DNA of 64,000 nt from Cristatella mucedo (taxonomy: Eukaryota > Bryozoa > Phylactolaemata > Cristatellidae), in assembly GCA_009760855.2 (NCBI GenBank), contig WPIO01000068.1, positions 1,325,501 through 1,389,500 of the forward strand, in the 5' to 3' direction. Below the pieces are notes generated by a model that searched no databases, had not been told where the DNA came from, and saw only the letters and a program-made list of their open reading frames with translations. Position 1 is the first letter of the stretch. Every line of letters begins with the position of its first letter. Shown piece after piece: positions 34,293 to 45,267 of the stretch. The position numbers and the translations under genes were made by a program.

Positions 34293-36533
34293 CTAGGCCA
34301 GCAGCTCGCCGCCACCGGCGCCATCTTTCGCCTCCAGGCTCGCCACTCTGCCGCCGCCGTCGCCGCCGCCGCCGTCGCCGCCGTCGCCGCCGTCGCCGGC
34401 CAAGCACTTTTGAGCTTCCAAGTGAAGCTCGACGTCCTTGATGGTTAGGAACGCGGAATGGTACAGCATCGCGTCGGCCAGGCTGAGAGCGCGCCGCACC
34501 TGCGGCGCGCAGCCGGAGAAGTACAGCTCGACGCCGCCGTCATCCAGCAGCGCCTTGCGAAGCTTGCCGAGCGACTTCACCGCCGCCGTGTCGACAAAGC
34601 TGACGTGCGTGCAGTCGACGACGACGGCCTCGACGTCCTCGCGCGCCGCGCGCTCCGCCTGCACGACCTTGGCGACCAGGTTGACGAAGCGGGCGCTGTT
34701 GACGAACAGGATGGGCGAGTTGTAGCGGACGACGACGACGTCGCGCAGCCGCGCCGTCATCCGGTACTTCGCGACGCTGTCGTAGGCACTGTGGTCCACG
34801 CGGCCGACGGCGTAGACGCGGTTGAGCTGGACGCGCACGGCGACGGTGAACACGTGGAAGCCGATGCCCACAATCATGCCAAGCTCGATGTCGAGCACGA
34901 ACGTCGCGACGAACGTGACGATCCAGACGACGAAGTCGATCTTGTCCTGCGCCCAGTACGCCTTCAGGTCGACGAACTGGAGCATGAGGCGCTTGAGCGA
35001 GACGCAGATGAGCGCCGCGATGCAGGCGAACGGCAGGTAGTACAGGTAGGGCGCTATGACGTACAGGACGAGGATGAGGACGATGCAGGTGACGAGGCCC
35101 GACACCTGCGTCTTGCAGCCGGCGGCGTCCTGCAGGAAGCAGCGCGGCGGCGACGCCGAGCCGGGGAAGCTGCCGAAGAAGGAGGCGAACAGGTGGTAGA
35201 CGCCGGGCGCGAGCATCTCCTGGTTCTCGTTGATCTGGTATTTGTACTTCTCCTTGAAGAAGTTGGCCATCGTGTAGTTGAAGAGGAACACGAGGATGCT
35301 GATGATGAACGCGTCGCCGAAGTAGCTCTGCCAGTTGGTGAACTGCGGCACGGTGGGCGCCGGCAGGCCGACCGGCATCTTGCCGATCACCTCGACGCCA
35401 CTGGTCCGGTTGGGAATGTTCTCGAAATCGAGGTAGTACGACAGGACGGTGAAGAGGACGATGACGATCAGGTCGACCGGCACGGGCATGAACAGACGGT
35501 GACGCAGCTTGCGGTTCTTGTTTATGCCCACCTTGACAGCGAGCAGTAGCACCATGGAGACTAGGAAGCAGATGCTGCACATCCAGTTGATGTGCAGGAA
35601 GTTGACGAAAAAGTCGCGCCACAGGTAGTACAGCTTCAGCGGGCCCGAGTAGCTGCCGATGTAGCGTTGCTTGCCGAATGCCGCGTACTTGAGCTGGCTG
35701 GAGGCGATGTGGAACGACGAGGCGCACGTGAACGACGAGATGAACACGGGCGATATGTAGTTGGCGAGCAGTCCGCCGAAGCGGAGCAGGCCGAGCACGC
35801 ACATAATGATGCCGACGAGGAAGCTCATGCTCGTGGCGATGTCCAGCTGCAGCGCGGCAATCTGAGCAGGCGTCATGGCCGCGCTCGACGCTGCCGCCGC
35901 CGCCGAGGACAGGTTCGCGGCGGCCGACGTCGCTGCGACTGACTCCGCGTACGTAGCGAGATCGCTCGCTGCCGTCGTCGAATTGAATGCATAGAACGCC
36001 GCCGCCGAAGAAGTGAGCGGCGGCGGGCCGGCGGTCGACGGAGAGCTTCCCACACCACCGCCGCCGCCGCCTGCGATGGCAGCCACCTCGCGACTGACGA
36101 CGGCGCCGACGAGCAGGCTGGTGAGCGAGAACGTTCCGGCCGACATGTGCCTCGACGTGCCGAGCAAGGAGTAAATGGCCACGTGAAAGAACGACACGTA
36201 GATGCCGTTGATTGGCGGAAGACCGGCGAGCACCGAAAAGCCGAGTCCCTGGCCCGTGTGCAGCACGCTGACCGACAGTCCGGCCACGACGTCCATCGCT
36301 AGGTTCTTTTTCAAGTCGTAATGCCGAAGCGTTTCGATGAAGGGCACGTAGCGTAGCAGCAGCTGCAGCGGCGTGAGCTTGCAGAAGAAGGCTCGAGCGC
36401 GCGCCGCCAGGCGGCGCTCCGAAGCGTCGCGTCCCTTGCCCTTCTTGTACGACGAGTCGAACTCCTTGCACGAGCGCGCCAGCACTCGGTCGGCCGGAAA
36501 CGGGTCGCCGTCGTCCTCAATGGGGCGGCGTCG
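34293..36533 (-). CDS. SLC26/SulP family anion transporter, main coding exon
   Basis: This exon codes for nearly all of a plasma-membrane anion exchanger or channel of the SLC26 family. The protein opens with a cytoplasmic N-terminus, followed by the transport core with the family block GLPPINGIYVSFFHV and GTSRHMSAGTFSLTS. An unusually Ala/Gly/Ser-rich extracellular loop of about 70 residues follows, with Asn-Ser-Thr and Asn-Leu-Ser sites. Further membrane segments contain FASFFGSFPGSASPPRCF, and a C-terminal STAS domain (VVVVRYNSPILFVNSARF, then VVVDCTHVSFVDTAAVKSL) precedes a Gly/Asp-rich tail. The exon alone gives 746 residues, typical of the family. No ATG opens the frame. Instead an excellent acceptor, ttccgctttgcag, ends at 36534, so an upstream exon must supply the start. 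The substrate and the closest vertebrate paralogue cannot be told from sequence. Confidence 0.93.
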   Translation of the reverse strand, partial: RRRPIEDDGDPFPADRVLARSCKEFDSSYKKGKGRDASERRLAARARAFFCKLTPLQLLLRYVPFIETLRHYDLKKNLAMDVVAGLSVSVLHTGQGLGFSVLAGLPPINGIYVSFFHVAIYSLLGTSRHMSAGTFSLTSLLVGAVVSREVAAIAGGGGGGVGSSPSTAGPPPLTSSAAAFYAFNSTTAASDLATYAESVAATSAAANLSSAAAAASSAAMTPAQIAALQLDIATSMSFLVGIIMCVLGLLRFGGLLANYISPVFISSFTCASSFHIASSQLKYAAFGKQRYIGSYSGPLKLYYLWRDFFVNFLHINWMCSICFLVSMVLLLAVKVGINKNRKLRHRLFMPVPVDLIVIVLFTVLSYYLDFENIPNRTSGVEVIGKMPVGLPAPTVPQFTNWQSYFGDAFIISILVFLFNYTMANFFKEKYKYQINENQEMLAPGVYHLFASFFGSFPGSASPPRCFLQDAAGCKTQVSGLVTCIVLILVLYVIAPYLYYLPFACIAALICVSLKRLMLQFVDLKAYWAQDKIDFVVWIVTFVATFVLDIELGMIVGIGFHVFTVAVRVQLNRVYAVGRVDHSAYDSVAKYRMTARLRDVVVVRYNSPILFVNSARFVNLVAKVVQAERAAREDVEAVVVDCTHVSFVDTAAVKSLGKLRKALLDDGGVELYFSGCAPQVRRALSLADAMLYHSAFLTIKDVELHLEAQKCLAGDGGDGGDGGGGDGGGRVASLEAKDGAGGGELLA

Positions 36534-37387
36534 CTGCAAAGCGGAATCCGCGCGCGCGTGCCAGCTCCGAAAGACGGCCGGCTCCCACGAACGGTCCGCT
36601 GAACGGGACGCAACGAAGCGACGCTCGGGGACGCGACGCTCGGGGGAACGAGGGGAAATGCAGCGGCTGCCTCCGGACCGACGACAGCCGCCCGCACGCC
36701 TGAGAGCCCGTGTCCGCGGTGCTCCTCTCGTTTTGGCCGCTGCTGCGCCAGAAAAAAGGGCTCAGCCGCTGCTGCGTCGCAATTGGTCAGCCCGCCGCTG
36801 GCATCGCACTGCTCTGTCACCGCTTCTGCTGCTGGAGCCGGTCGGCCACTAATGCACCGCGACGATTCAGCCGCTGGCGACGCGAGAGCTTCTCAGCTTC
36901 TCGGCTGCTGCGTCCTGAACTGCGCACTGCGCCGCGAGCGGTCGCGAAGCCCAGTCCGTCGGCTCGCGCGCGCAGACGCTCGCGCGCGCACGGGCTGCAC
37001 GCGCTGCTCTGAGACGCTTGTCACCTCCGTCGCCGGGCGCGTTCGCGCATCGAATGACTAGACCGGCTCAGTCTGAGTCTGGCTCAGTCGCGGCGCTGGG
37101 CGCGCTCGGCCAGCGCCTGCCAGCACGACCGTGGAGGCAGCACGACGCAGCTCAAACTCCGGCTGCTGATTTTCTGCCTCAAATCGGAGCTGCGATGGAC
37201 GGCAGCGAGTCGCGGCGCGAACGAATCTCGGCGCGAATCGCAGGAGTGCAGCGCCCGGACGCGGATTTTCTCTTCGCTCGAAGTCGGTGCGGACGCTCGT
37301 TGCGGAAATCGAGCGCCGAGCAGCTGGCGCTGCAGCGGCCGTACAGCAGCCGACGCGTGCTCGCGTGCCCTCGCTTGGCGACCCGGC

Positions 37388-37748
37388 GGAGAGAGAGAGG
37401 AGAGAGAGCAAGAGAGAGAGAGAGCAAGAGAGAGAGAGAGAGAGGAGAGAGCAAGAGAGAAAGAGAGAGGAGAGAGAGGAGAGAGAGCGAGAGAGAGAGA
37501 GAGGAGAGAGAGAGAAGAGAGAAAGGTGAGAGAAGAGAGGAGAGAGAGGAGAGAGAGAGGAGAGAGAGAAGAGAGAGAGAAGAGAGAGGGATGAGAAGAG
37601 AAAAAGGAGAGGGCGGAGGAGAGAGAGAGGGGAGAGAAGAGAGAAAGGAGAGGGAGGAGAGAGAGGGGAGAGAGAGAGAGAGAGAGAGAGAGAAGTGAGC
37701 GAAATAAGAGAGAGAGAAGAGGGAGAGAGAGAGAGAGAAAGAGGAGAG
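37388..37748. repeat. GA-rich repeat in the SLC26 intron
   Basis: Imperfect GA/GGA repeats sit inside the predicted intron, next to the donor site. Long Arg/Glu or Ser/Leu frames here are artefacts. Confidence 0.9.
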
Positions 37749-37751
37749 TAC

Positions 37752-37862
37752 CTTGTTGCCGCTCCCATTGCAATCCATACTGGCGGGCGCTGAGCGGACG
37801 TCGCCCGGTCCGTTGAAGTCGATTGCCGCCGCATCCGCCGCTGCTGACGGCCGCTCGATCAT
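37752..37862 (-). CDS. SLC26 family transporter, predicted first coding exon
   Basis: An ATG at 37862 opens 37 codons (MIERPSAAADAAAIDFNG onwards) and ends at AAG|GTACTC, a strong donor, after base 37752. Donor and acceptor are both in phase 0, so joining to the exon at 36533 keeps the frame and gives a protein of 783 residues. The intron of about 1.2 kb contains a GA-rich tract. A TATA box lies 107 bases upstream of the ATG. Support is purely from splice signals, phase and position; the segment has no domain of its own. An RNA read across the junction would settle it. Confidence 0.7.
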
Positions 37863-37968
37863 GGAAAGCGAGTAGGCGATCCTGTGCGCTTGCGCGAGAG
37901 AGTGAGACGGCCTCAGCGTTGAAAAACAGTCCAAATTGGCATGCACGATCGCTGGGCCCACGGAGCCC

Positions 37969-37975
37969 ATTTATA
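37969..37975 (-). promoter_or_regulatory. TATA box of the SLC26 gene
   Basis: TATAAAT on the minus strand is followed by GC-rich sequence. Transcription would be expected to start about 30 bases downstream, near 37940, leaving a leader of about 80 bases before the ATG at 37862. Confidence 0.6.
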
Positions 37976-39380
37976 GCATGGTTAACCGGAGGCTAGCCGA
38001 TCCTGATTGAACTTCAGCTAATCCAGACTAAACGGGATGGCCGACTAGCGGGAACCGGATTAGGCAGTCGGGTCTTCTCTTATGCGGGAGCGAGAAAGGC
38101 GCCAGACGGCGGCTTTCTGTCGCCGTGTGAGCACGCTCGTGGAACATCGGCTAGCGCCCGGCGAGCGCCGCTCGAGTCGAGCGGTCGCGTCGAGGCCCGG
38201 CTGCTTGCGGCGGCGGCAGCGGCGGCGCTTTCAGTACAAGGACGGTCGCCTCCGCCGTATTTGGAGCGTCCGCTCGTCGCCGCCGCCGCCACCCCGCCCC
38301 AGCCGCGACGCGACGCGACGCTCCGGGACCTTCGGGCGCGCTCGGCCGCCGGCTGCGCGTGCGGCAGCGTCCGGAGAGCGGCGTGAGCGGCCGCAAATCA
38401 ACGGATCCCGACAGGCGCCCGCCGCTCGCTGGAAGAGCGGGCTCGGCGCTCGCGCGACTGCGTCGGCGAGCGCCGAGCGGCGCGCGCGTGCAGGCTGCCC
38501 TTCTGAAGAGCCGGGCGCCGACGCGAGAGCGTACCGCACGCGGCCGTCCGACGCTGCCCTCCACGACGCCGCCGCCGCCGCCGCCGCCATCCGATTGAAG
38601 TCTGACGTCCGACGAGCTCGCGGCGGAGAACGGAGTCTGCCGACCTGAAGCCGCCGGATGCGGCCTGGCCGAGTTGCGACGCGCACAGGCGGCGGCTGCT
38701 CGCTCTGCGGTGCTGCAGTCGCGGCTGCGGCGCGTAAGCACAGCCCCGCCCCGCCCCCCGGCAAGTGGCGACGGCTACGGCGGCGCGCGGTCCTCTGAGG
38801 ACCGTCACGCGGCTCACCACTCGAGCTACGATTGCCGCTCTCGCCGAGATCGGAGCGAGCGATAGGATGAGAGAAAAAAGCGACGACTCAACGACTCAAC
38901 GGCTCAGCTCAGCTTTCGAGGTTCGGGCTACTTGGCGCGGAGCCGAATCCACCGGTATCGGAGGAGCGGCGGCGGCGGCAGGCACTGATCGGGGCTTGGT
39001 CACCGCAAGATACCGGACGCGGCGGCGGCTGGCGAGAGCACGAGCGCTGCGTGGCGCCTCGTCGCCGCGGCACCGTCGCCGCGGCCTCGTCGTCGCGGCA
39101 CCGTCGCCGCGCCGTCGCCGCCGCGCCGTCGTCGCGGCACCGTCGCCGCGCCGTCGCCGCTTCGGAATGGAGACAGCGACTGTACCGACTGTTGGCGGGG
39201 CTGAAAGCGACTCCCTGCTTGACCTTGCTGCTCTTTCTCTGCGGCCGCATCGCGGCGCGCTGACTCGTGACGTGCACGGGCACGCGCGCGAGACTCCGAT
39301 CGGGTCGCGAGCGAAAGCGTCGGAGTTTGGAGTTCGCACTGGAAGACGCTCCTGCGTAGCAAGTGCCTTAGCTGAGCTAG
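37976..39380. other. GC-rich CpG-island-like block
   Basis: This is a very GC-rich, CpG-dense region upstream of the SLC26 promoter. It is open in many frames on both strands because AT-rich stop codons are rare, and no frame shows a domain or coding-like composition. A GC minisatellite occurs at about 39056-39165, including a 39-base unit starting at 39088 and 39127 (cgtcgtcgcggcaccgtcgc). It may be promoter sequence, possibly bidirectional. Confidence 0.55.
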
Positions 39381-39541
39381 TACGACTAGCTGAAATCTAC
39401 ATAGAGAGATGGGTAATATTGCAAGACCCACCGACCCGTCGCCAGTGTGGAAGCAGGCGACTAATGAGTTCATAGCTGGTGACAAAGACCGAATCATGCA
39501 TGCACTTACGAGTGGGTACAAATTGAATGGCCTGTAGCCTA

Positions 39542-39657
39542 GGGCTCGCTTGAATGACGTCATCAATTAAACAAATCGTCCGATAAACCATCTCGCTTCC
39601 GCTCTATCGTTTCTCGTTGTCCGATTTATTTAGTTGATGACGTCATTCTCGAGACCC
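39542..39657. repeat. Foldback MITE-like element with TGACGTCA arms
   Basis: The left arm GAATGACGTCATCAATTAAA (39552 on) and the right arm, its complement with two mismatches (ending 39648), flank a spacer of about 45 bases. Weaker pairing extends outwards to GGGCTCG and CGAGACCC. Each arm contains the palindrome TGACGTCA. I see no target duplication. Confidence 0.6.
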
Positions 39658-39785
39658 TTTTCTCCATACCCTTCATTTTATATCTACTTAGAGTTGATTT
39701 GGTTTATATGACTATATAACAGTAAAAAATAGTTGAAATTAATTAAATATTTAATTGAATATAATTTCTATCTTTATATATGTCT

Positions 39786-40447
39786 ACCAGCATGTGCGAT
39801 CAGGCGATTGCAGCTGGTGCAAAACTCTGCAGCTAGGCTTGTCTGTCGTGAGCGTCGCAGTTGCCACATTACTCCACTTCTCCCGACCTGCACTGGCTAC
39901 CAGTCAAGCAACGGATTGACTTCAAGGTTTTGTCGCTCACTTTTAGGTCCCTTCATTCTATGGCTCTAGCCTATCTCACAGATATACTACCCCATCAGGC
40001 CAAGCATCGTACCACCCGCTTTTCGGAGTCCAACAGTCTACAAATACTTCGTACAAACCTTAAATCTTTTGGAGACCGTGCATTTAGTTCGTATGCTCCC
40101 AAAGCCTGGAACTCCCTCCCGACCTGCGTCAGAACATCCCCTGACCTGACCACATTTAAAAGGAACTTAAAAACATACCTATTTAGGACAGCATTTAGTG
40201 GGTCCGTGTGATTCGTCCTTCACGTGCTTATGCGTGCTGACACTGTGCATGCTGCCACTAACCACATTTGCACGGTGACCCTGTGCATGTCACCCCTAAC
40301 CATGTTATTCATTTTGTTTGTTTTTCAAGCATGATTTTACTTGCCATTCAATTGCATCTGACTTTGCAGCAAATGTAAAGCGCCTAGAAAAAGATTAAGT
40401 TCTCTGAGGGCGTTTTATCAAGTGCATTATTATTATTATTATTTTTA
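39786..40447 (+). mobile_element. LINE-A 3-prime fragment inside the viral element
   Basis: The copy is 5-prime truncated, with one frame-changing defect, and carries a good hairpin and an (ATT)n tail. It is flanked by an 8-base target duplication ATATGTCT (39778-39785 and 40448-40455). AT-rich sequence on both sides therefore belongs to one target. The duplicated target contains the ATG that may start the polymerase reading frame. Confidence 0.85.
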
Positions 40448-40449
40448 AT

Positions 40450-43400
40450 ATGTCTCAAAACATTGATAACTGCATGCGACGGAGGGTGAAAAATTTAGTG
40501 AACATACACAACGTATTAGAGAAGAGGTAAGAAATCGTACAGGTCTTCTTCCAAAATATCCTTTCTCAAAAGACAGTTTAGATGCAATGACTTCAAATCT
40601 ACGAACACCAACAGCTATAAAACTAGATAATCCTATTGCTAAGAAAACCGTTAAGACTAACAGCGGATGGTCTTTCGATAGAGAAGCTAAGAGAGTGATG
40701 AAAATAAAAAAAACAGGGTGGTTTTTAGGAAAATCTTCGTATGCTAAATTTTTAGATTATGAATATATTGGACTAGAAAAGAATGTAATTGATTTTGATT
40801 TAATATATGATAAGATTGGAGCAGAACTGAATATAGTTATTAAAGAATTACTCAAAAACAATAGGGACTTAAAAATGACACTTGTTATTTCGCCTATTTT
40901 AGCTTCAGAAAGTGGTGCGTTTAATTACCAACCATTTGCAGGAGTAAGTGATTCAAAAATAAATAGGGTATCAGATATTGATAGAATAATTAGAATGAAA
41001 TTTGCATCTTTTAAAAAGAAAGTAGAGAAATGGTTAGAAAGAGGTTCTAGTTGGATTATAGTTGGCATTAATGCTATTTATGCAAGTTTCCTAATTTTTG
41101 TCATAAATTCGGTCGTAGTTATTTACCAATGCCAGAAGGACTAGAAAAAAAGAGATCAACAATTATTATAAAGAATGAATCAGATAATCTTTGTGCTTTA
41201 TGGTGTGTGTTGAGGTTTCTTCACAGGAGTGATAATCATCCAGAATCTACTGCTGATTTAAATAAACTATTATATGAGAAATATTCACATCATCTACAGA
41301 GAATAGAAGAGTTGTTCAACGTTAAGGAAAATTATCCTTCAAACGTATTAAATGTTGTTGACATTCCTCATTTAGCAGAATTATTTAACATAACTATTAA
41401 TGTTTACGAATATGATAATACAATTCTAACTCCGCTTATAGCAGTTGATGAGGAGAAAAGTAAGTATTTGGATCGTCTTTTGTAGAGCACACCAAATAAA
41501 AACAACTTTCATTACGTAATTACTAAAAACTTCAATGGTTTGTGCAGAAGTAGCGAAGGATATGGAACACAGTTTACTTGTAAAAGATGTTTGTGTAGAT
41601 TTTACTCTAAAGATAAACTAGAATCGCCTGTTGATGCTTGCAAACGTGGAAATTATGGTAAATCTAGAATAAGAATGCCAAGTGCAGACAGTAAAAAAGG
41701 AGATACGTGTTATTTTAGAGATTACGCTAAAACGTTATGGTGTCCTTATGTTGCTTATGCCGACTTTGAATGTCTACTTACAAGCGTTGGAAAAACAGAT
41801 AAAGAAGATCCTAATACTCCACAAGGTACTTTTCAAAAGCACATGCCTTATTCATCCGCTTATAATATTGTTGATTATAAAGGAAAACAAAGAACATTTA
41901 AATTATTCAATGGTTTTAATAATGTTAGAGAACTATTAAAAAGTTTTTTAGAAGAAGTTAATATAATAAAAAATAAAATGAAATGAAATCTGTTCTTGAT
42001 AAATACAATAAATGTGATTATTGTAATTTTAAGAAAGAAGACAAAGAAGATTTTGAGAATGCAACTATTAGTCATATTTGCGATTTAGATTTAAATTGAG
42101 ATAGAGTTTTATATCATTGTCATTTAACAGGAAAGTATAGAGGAGCTGCTCATAATGGTTGCGACTTAAATCTCAGAATTAATCCAAAGAAGATCAAACT
42201 TCAAGTATTTACTCACAACTTAAAAGGTTACGATTCACATTTATTAGTGCAAGAGTTTCAAGGTTTAAAACTAGATACAAAATTATTGAAAATAACATGG
42301 AGAAATATATAAACATTGGAACTGGTTCAGTTACTTTTAAAGACTTTTTACAAATGTTGCAAAAAGGCTTAGCGGACCTTGTCAATAATGTTGTTAAATC
42401 AGGAAAACCATTAGAACGAAAAAGAAATTACTTTTCTACGTTAGATGATAATGAATTCAATTTATTAAAAGAAAAAGGTATATTGCCTTGTGAGTATATA
42501 GATTCATTTTCAAGACTAGATGAAAAGCCACAACCCCCAATTAAAAGTTTTTATAGCACATTAAATATCACAAACATAGATGAAAAAGATTATGATCGTG
42601 TTAAAAAAGTTTGGGCATTGATGAAAAAAATAGATCCCAACACTGAAGATACATTAGGAAAGTACAGCGATATTTATCTAACTATGGATGTCCTTCTACT
42701 GGCAGATGTATTCCAACATTTTAGACATTTATCAAAGAAAATTGATGGTTTAGATCTTGCTAATTTTCTTACAGCACCAGGTTTAACTTGGTCTGCAGGT
42801 TTGAGATTTTCAAAGGCTAAACTAGATTTATTAACAGACTTTGAACATTTTGACTTCTTTGAAAGCGCAATAAGGGGAGGAATAACACAAGCATCATGTA
42901 GATATGTTAAAGCAAACAATGAGATGGCTTCTAATTATTATAGTACTAAAGAAAAGTGTTGGTTACTTTATGTTGATGCAAATTCACTAAATGCTACGGC
43001 AATGACTCAACCACTTCCAATTTCTAATTTCAAGTTTTTAGATAGTTAACAAACAAAAAAGTTTACATCTAAAAGATATTATCATTAAAAGAAGATGCTA
43101 AAACTAGCAGTGCTTTTTGAGTAGATATGCACTGTCCGGATGAAGTACAAATTATTTATTCTGATTATCCTATTTTACCAATTAGGAGAAAAGTAGATGT
43201 TGAAGAATACTCTGATTGTCAATAGAAAACGTTACTAAAAGACGATAATAAAAATAGATGATTGCGAAAGTTAAATAGAAAAACTGATTGTTAATCTAGA
43301 ACCAAAAGTTAAAATATGTTATCCATTATCCATAGAAATCTACAACTTGCAATTGAAAGAGGATATGTATTAACTAAGATACATCGAGTAGTGAGTTTTA

Positions 43401-44462
43401 CACAAAGAAGATGGTTGAGTTGATATATAGGTAATAACATTGAAAGAAGGGAAGTAACAAAGGATGAGTTTGAAAAAGAATATTATAAACTTAAAAACAA
43501 TGCACTCTTTGGAAAGACAACAGAAAATGTTAAAAAACGAGTAAACATTGAACTGTTTGATCTAAAATATAATAAGGATGTTCTAGTTTCAGATAAAAGA
43601 GTAATGAGTGCAAGGTTTAAAGATAGAAGGTTGTTCAATCGAGATTTAGTTGGAATTGAAACAACAAAAGCAGAGATCTGTCTTGATAAGCCTATTCATT
43701 TAGGTTTTACAATTCTAGATATTTCAAAACTAATAATGCAAGCCCTCTATTACAATACCCTAAAATATTACTATAAGGATAAAGTAACACTTGCATATAC
43801 TGAAACTGATTCTTTTTTAATGCAAATAAATACTGATAATGTTTATCGAAATTTTGAAAAAATTATTTAGATTACGTTGATGTTTCTGGTTATCCTAAGA
43901 ATCAAGATACATGGAAATTAGAAGTAGCTGAAAATATTATGCCTGCTAATAAGGGAAGTCTCGGAAAATTCAAAGATAAAATATGTGAAAAATATTCAAT
44001 AGATCCAAAAACAAAAGATTTCATTAAAGATGAGAAAGGTGTTATGATTGAAAAATCAAATCAATTGTACTTGATGAGGGTGTTTTCTTAAGACCAAAAC
44101 TGTATTCAATGCAGAGAGCTATAAAGAAAGATAAAGGAATATAAGTTAAATCTGCAGTTAAAAAAGCAAAAGGAACAAAGAAAGAAGTTGTAAAAAAATG
44201 CTTGACACATTCTGATTATGTTGGTTGTCTCAAAACTGGTTATAATGTTTATTGCAATCAATCAAGATTTCAATCTAGAAACCATCAAATTTATACTATA
44301 ACACAATCTAAAAAAGCACTATCAGCATTTGACTTAAAACGATATTGGTTAGACAGTGGAATTCATAGTTACTCTTACGATCACTATATAATAAATGAGA
44401 GTGGCGGTCATTGTGAAAAATGTAATATTAGTATAGATGCCAAAAAGGAAGAACAAAAATAA
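40450..44462 (+). pseudogene. Protein-primed family B DNA polymerase (Polinton/adintovirus type), broken
   Basis: This is the replicative polymerase of the element. The N-terminal part has the GSSWII and SDNLCALWCVLRFL blocks typical of these large polymerases, then a zinc-binding region (CKRCLCRF). The exonuclease motifs are YADFEC (ExoI, about 41756), HNLKGYDSHLL (ExoII, about 42214) and YSDIYLTMDVLLLADVF (ExoIII, about 42664). The polymerase motifs are DANSLNATAM (A, about 42974), KNNALFGKTTENV (B, about 43495) and YTETDS (C, about 43798). A C-terminal RNHQIYTITQSKKALSAF block follows. An HCHLTGKYRGAAHNGC segment near 42115 is also characteristic. Breaks include frameshifts near 41100, 41980, 42290, 43050 and 43870, and stops at 41483, 42097 and 43424 among others. 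Catalytic aspartates in motifs A and C are still visible. Confidence 0.85.
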
Positions 44463-44580
44463 TCAACCAAGTAAAGAAAGTTAGATTTGCAGATAAAGAG
44501 AAAATAGAAATAGATAAAAAACGCTGTAATTTAAAAGAAGAAATGTAATTATACATGGAAATGGGTAAATTAATTATATA

Positions 44581-44948
44581 TTGACAGAATTGTTTTTATT
44601 CTTATTGGATAATAATAATAATAATAATATTGCACTGGATCCCAAAGAAGATTTCCAAGTTTCAGAAGTTGAAATTACCAGTCCTGATAATGAATCGGAA
44701 TATTCAGAAGACTCAATCGATGATCCCGACTATGAACGGGAAATGGATACTGAAGAGTCTTATGTTGATAGTGAATCAGAAGTAGACTAAAGAGAACTTC
44801 TATTTGGTAAAAAAGTTGAAGATCATGTAGAATTTAGTGACGATGAAATTAAATCATATGAAAACTTTCCATTTGAAAAGATCTGTGTTGAACCACGTGC
44901 AGATAAATCTGAAGGAGAAGAGATTTATTTTCAATTGAATAAGATTAT
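44581..44948 (+). pseudogene. Acidic protein of the viral element, unrecognised
   Basis: This open frame has one stop at 44788-44790 and then continues in the same frame to about 44965. The product would be strongly acidic (Asp, Glu, Ser-rich) with a short asparagine run coded by an AAT repeat. No ATG opens the frame; a TTG follows a TATATA-like sequence where a start would be expected. I do not recognise the family. The short string 'aatattgcactggatcc' after the AAT run resembles the LINE-A 3-prime terminus, so a tiny insertion cannot be excluded. Confidence 0.4.
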
Positions 44949-44965
44949 CTTTTCATATTTATAAA

Positions 44966-45241
44966 ATGGACGTCTCAAGAATTTTAAGTTGCGAACAATC
45001 TAGAGAAATGGCAATGAAAATATGTCTTCAAAAACTCAAAGGGCAAGATTAACGAATAGTTAAACATTCACTAGATCAACTCATTCCAGAAATTGATAGT
45101 TCTTATACTATTATTCTTATAGATATATGTGATACCTGTGATGAACTAATGAAAAGTCATTGTAAGATAAATGAAATGCTTGAAGAGTCAAATAAAAAGT
45201 CTAAAACACCAAAAACAAAACCAGGAGTACAAATTAATTAA
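44966..45241 (+). pseudogene. Small viral protein, unrecognised
   Basis: An ATG that directly follows a TTTATAAA sequence opens a frame of 92 codons with one TAA-type stop near 45050. The predicted product is mixed and slightly charged (MDVSRILSCEQSREMAMK at the start; a Lys/Pro-rich end). It lies just downstream of the acidic protein on the same strand. No function can be assigned. Confidence 0.45.
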
Positions 45242-45267
45242 TTTACATTAAATACACTTTATAGGCA

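Noticed and set aside
34458-35549. A 363-codon open frame antisense to SLC26, and a second one in another minus frame
   Set aside because: They are GC-rich shadows of the real SLC26 frame. Their residues are biased (Asp/Glu/Val/Arg or Arg/His) and show no domain.
37058-37834. Long minus-strand frames through the predicted SLC26 intron
   Set aside because: They consist mainly of the GA/CT repeat. Only the first 37 codons up to the donor at 37752 are credible.
38082-39475. Several 120-240-codon open frames in the CpG-rich block
   Set aside because: Stops are rare at this GC content, and the frames overlap on both strands with Arg/Ala-rich content and no domain. A first exon of a divergent gene is possible but not supported.
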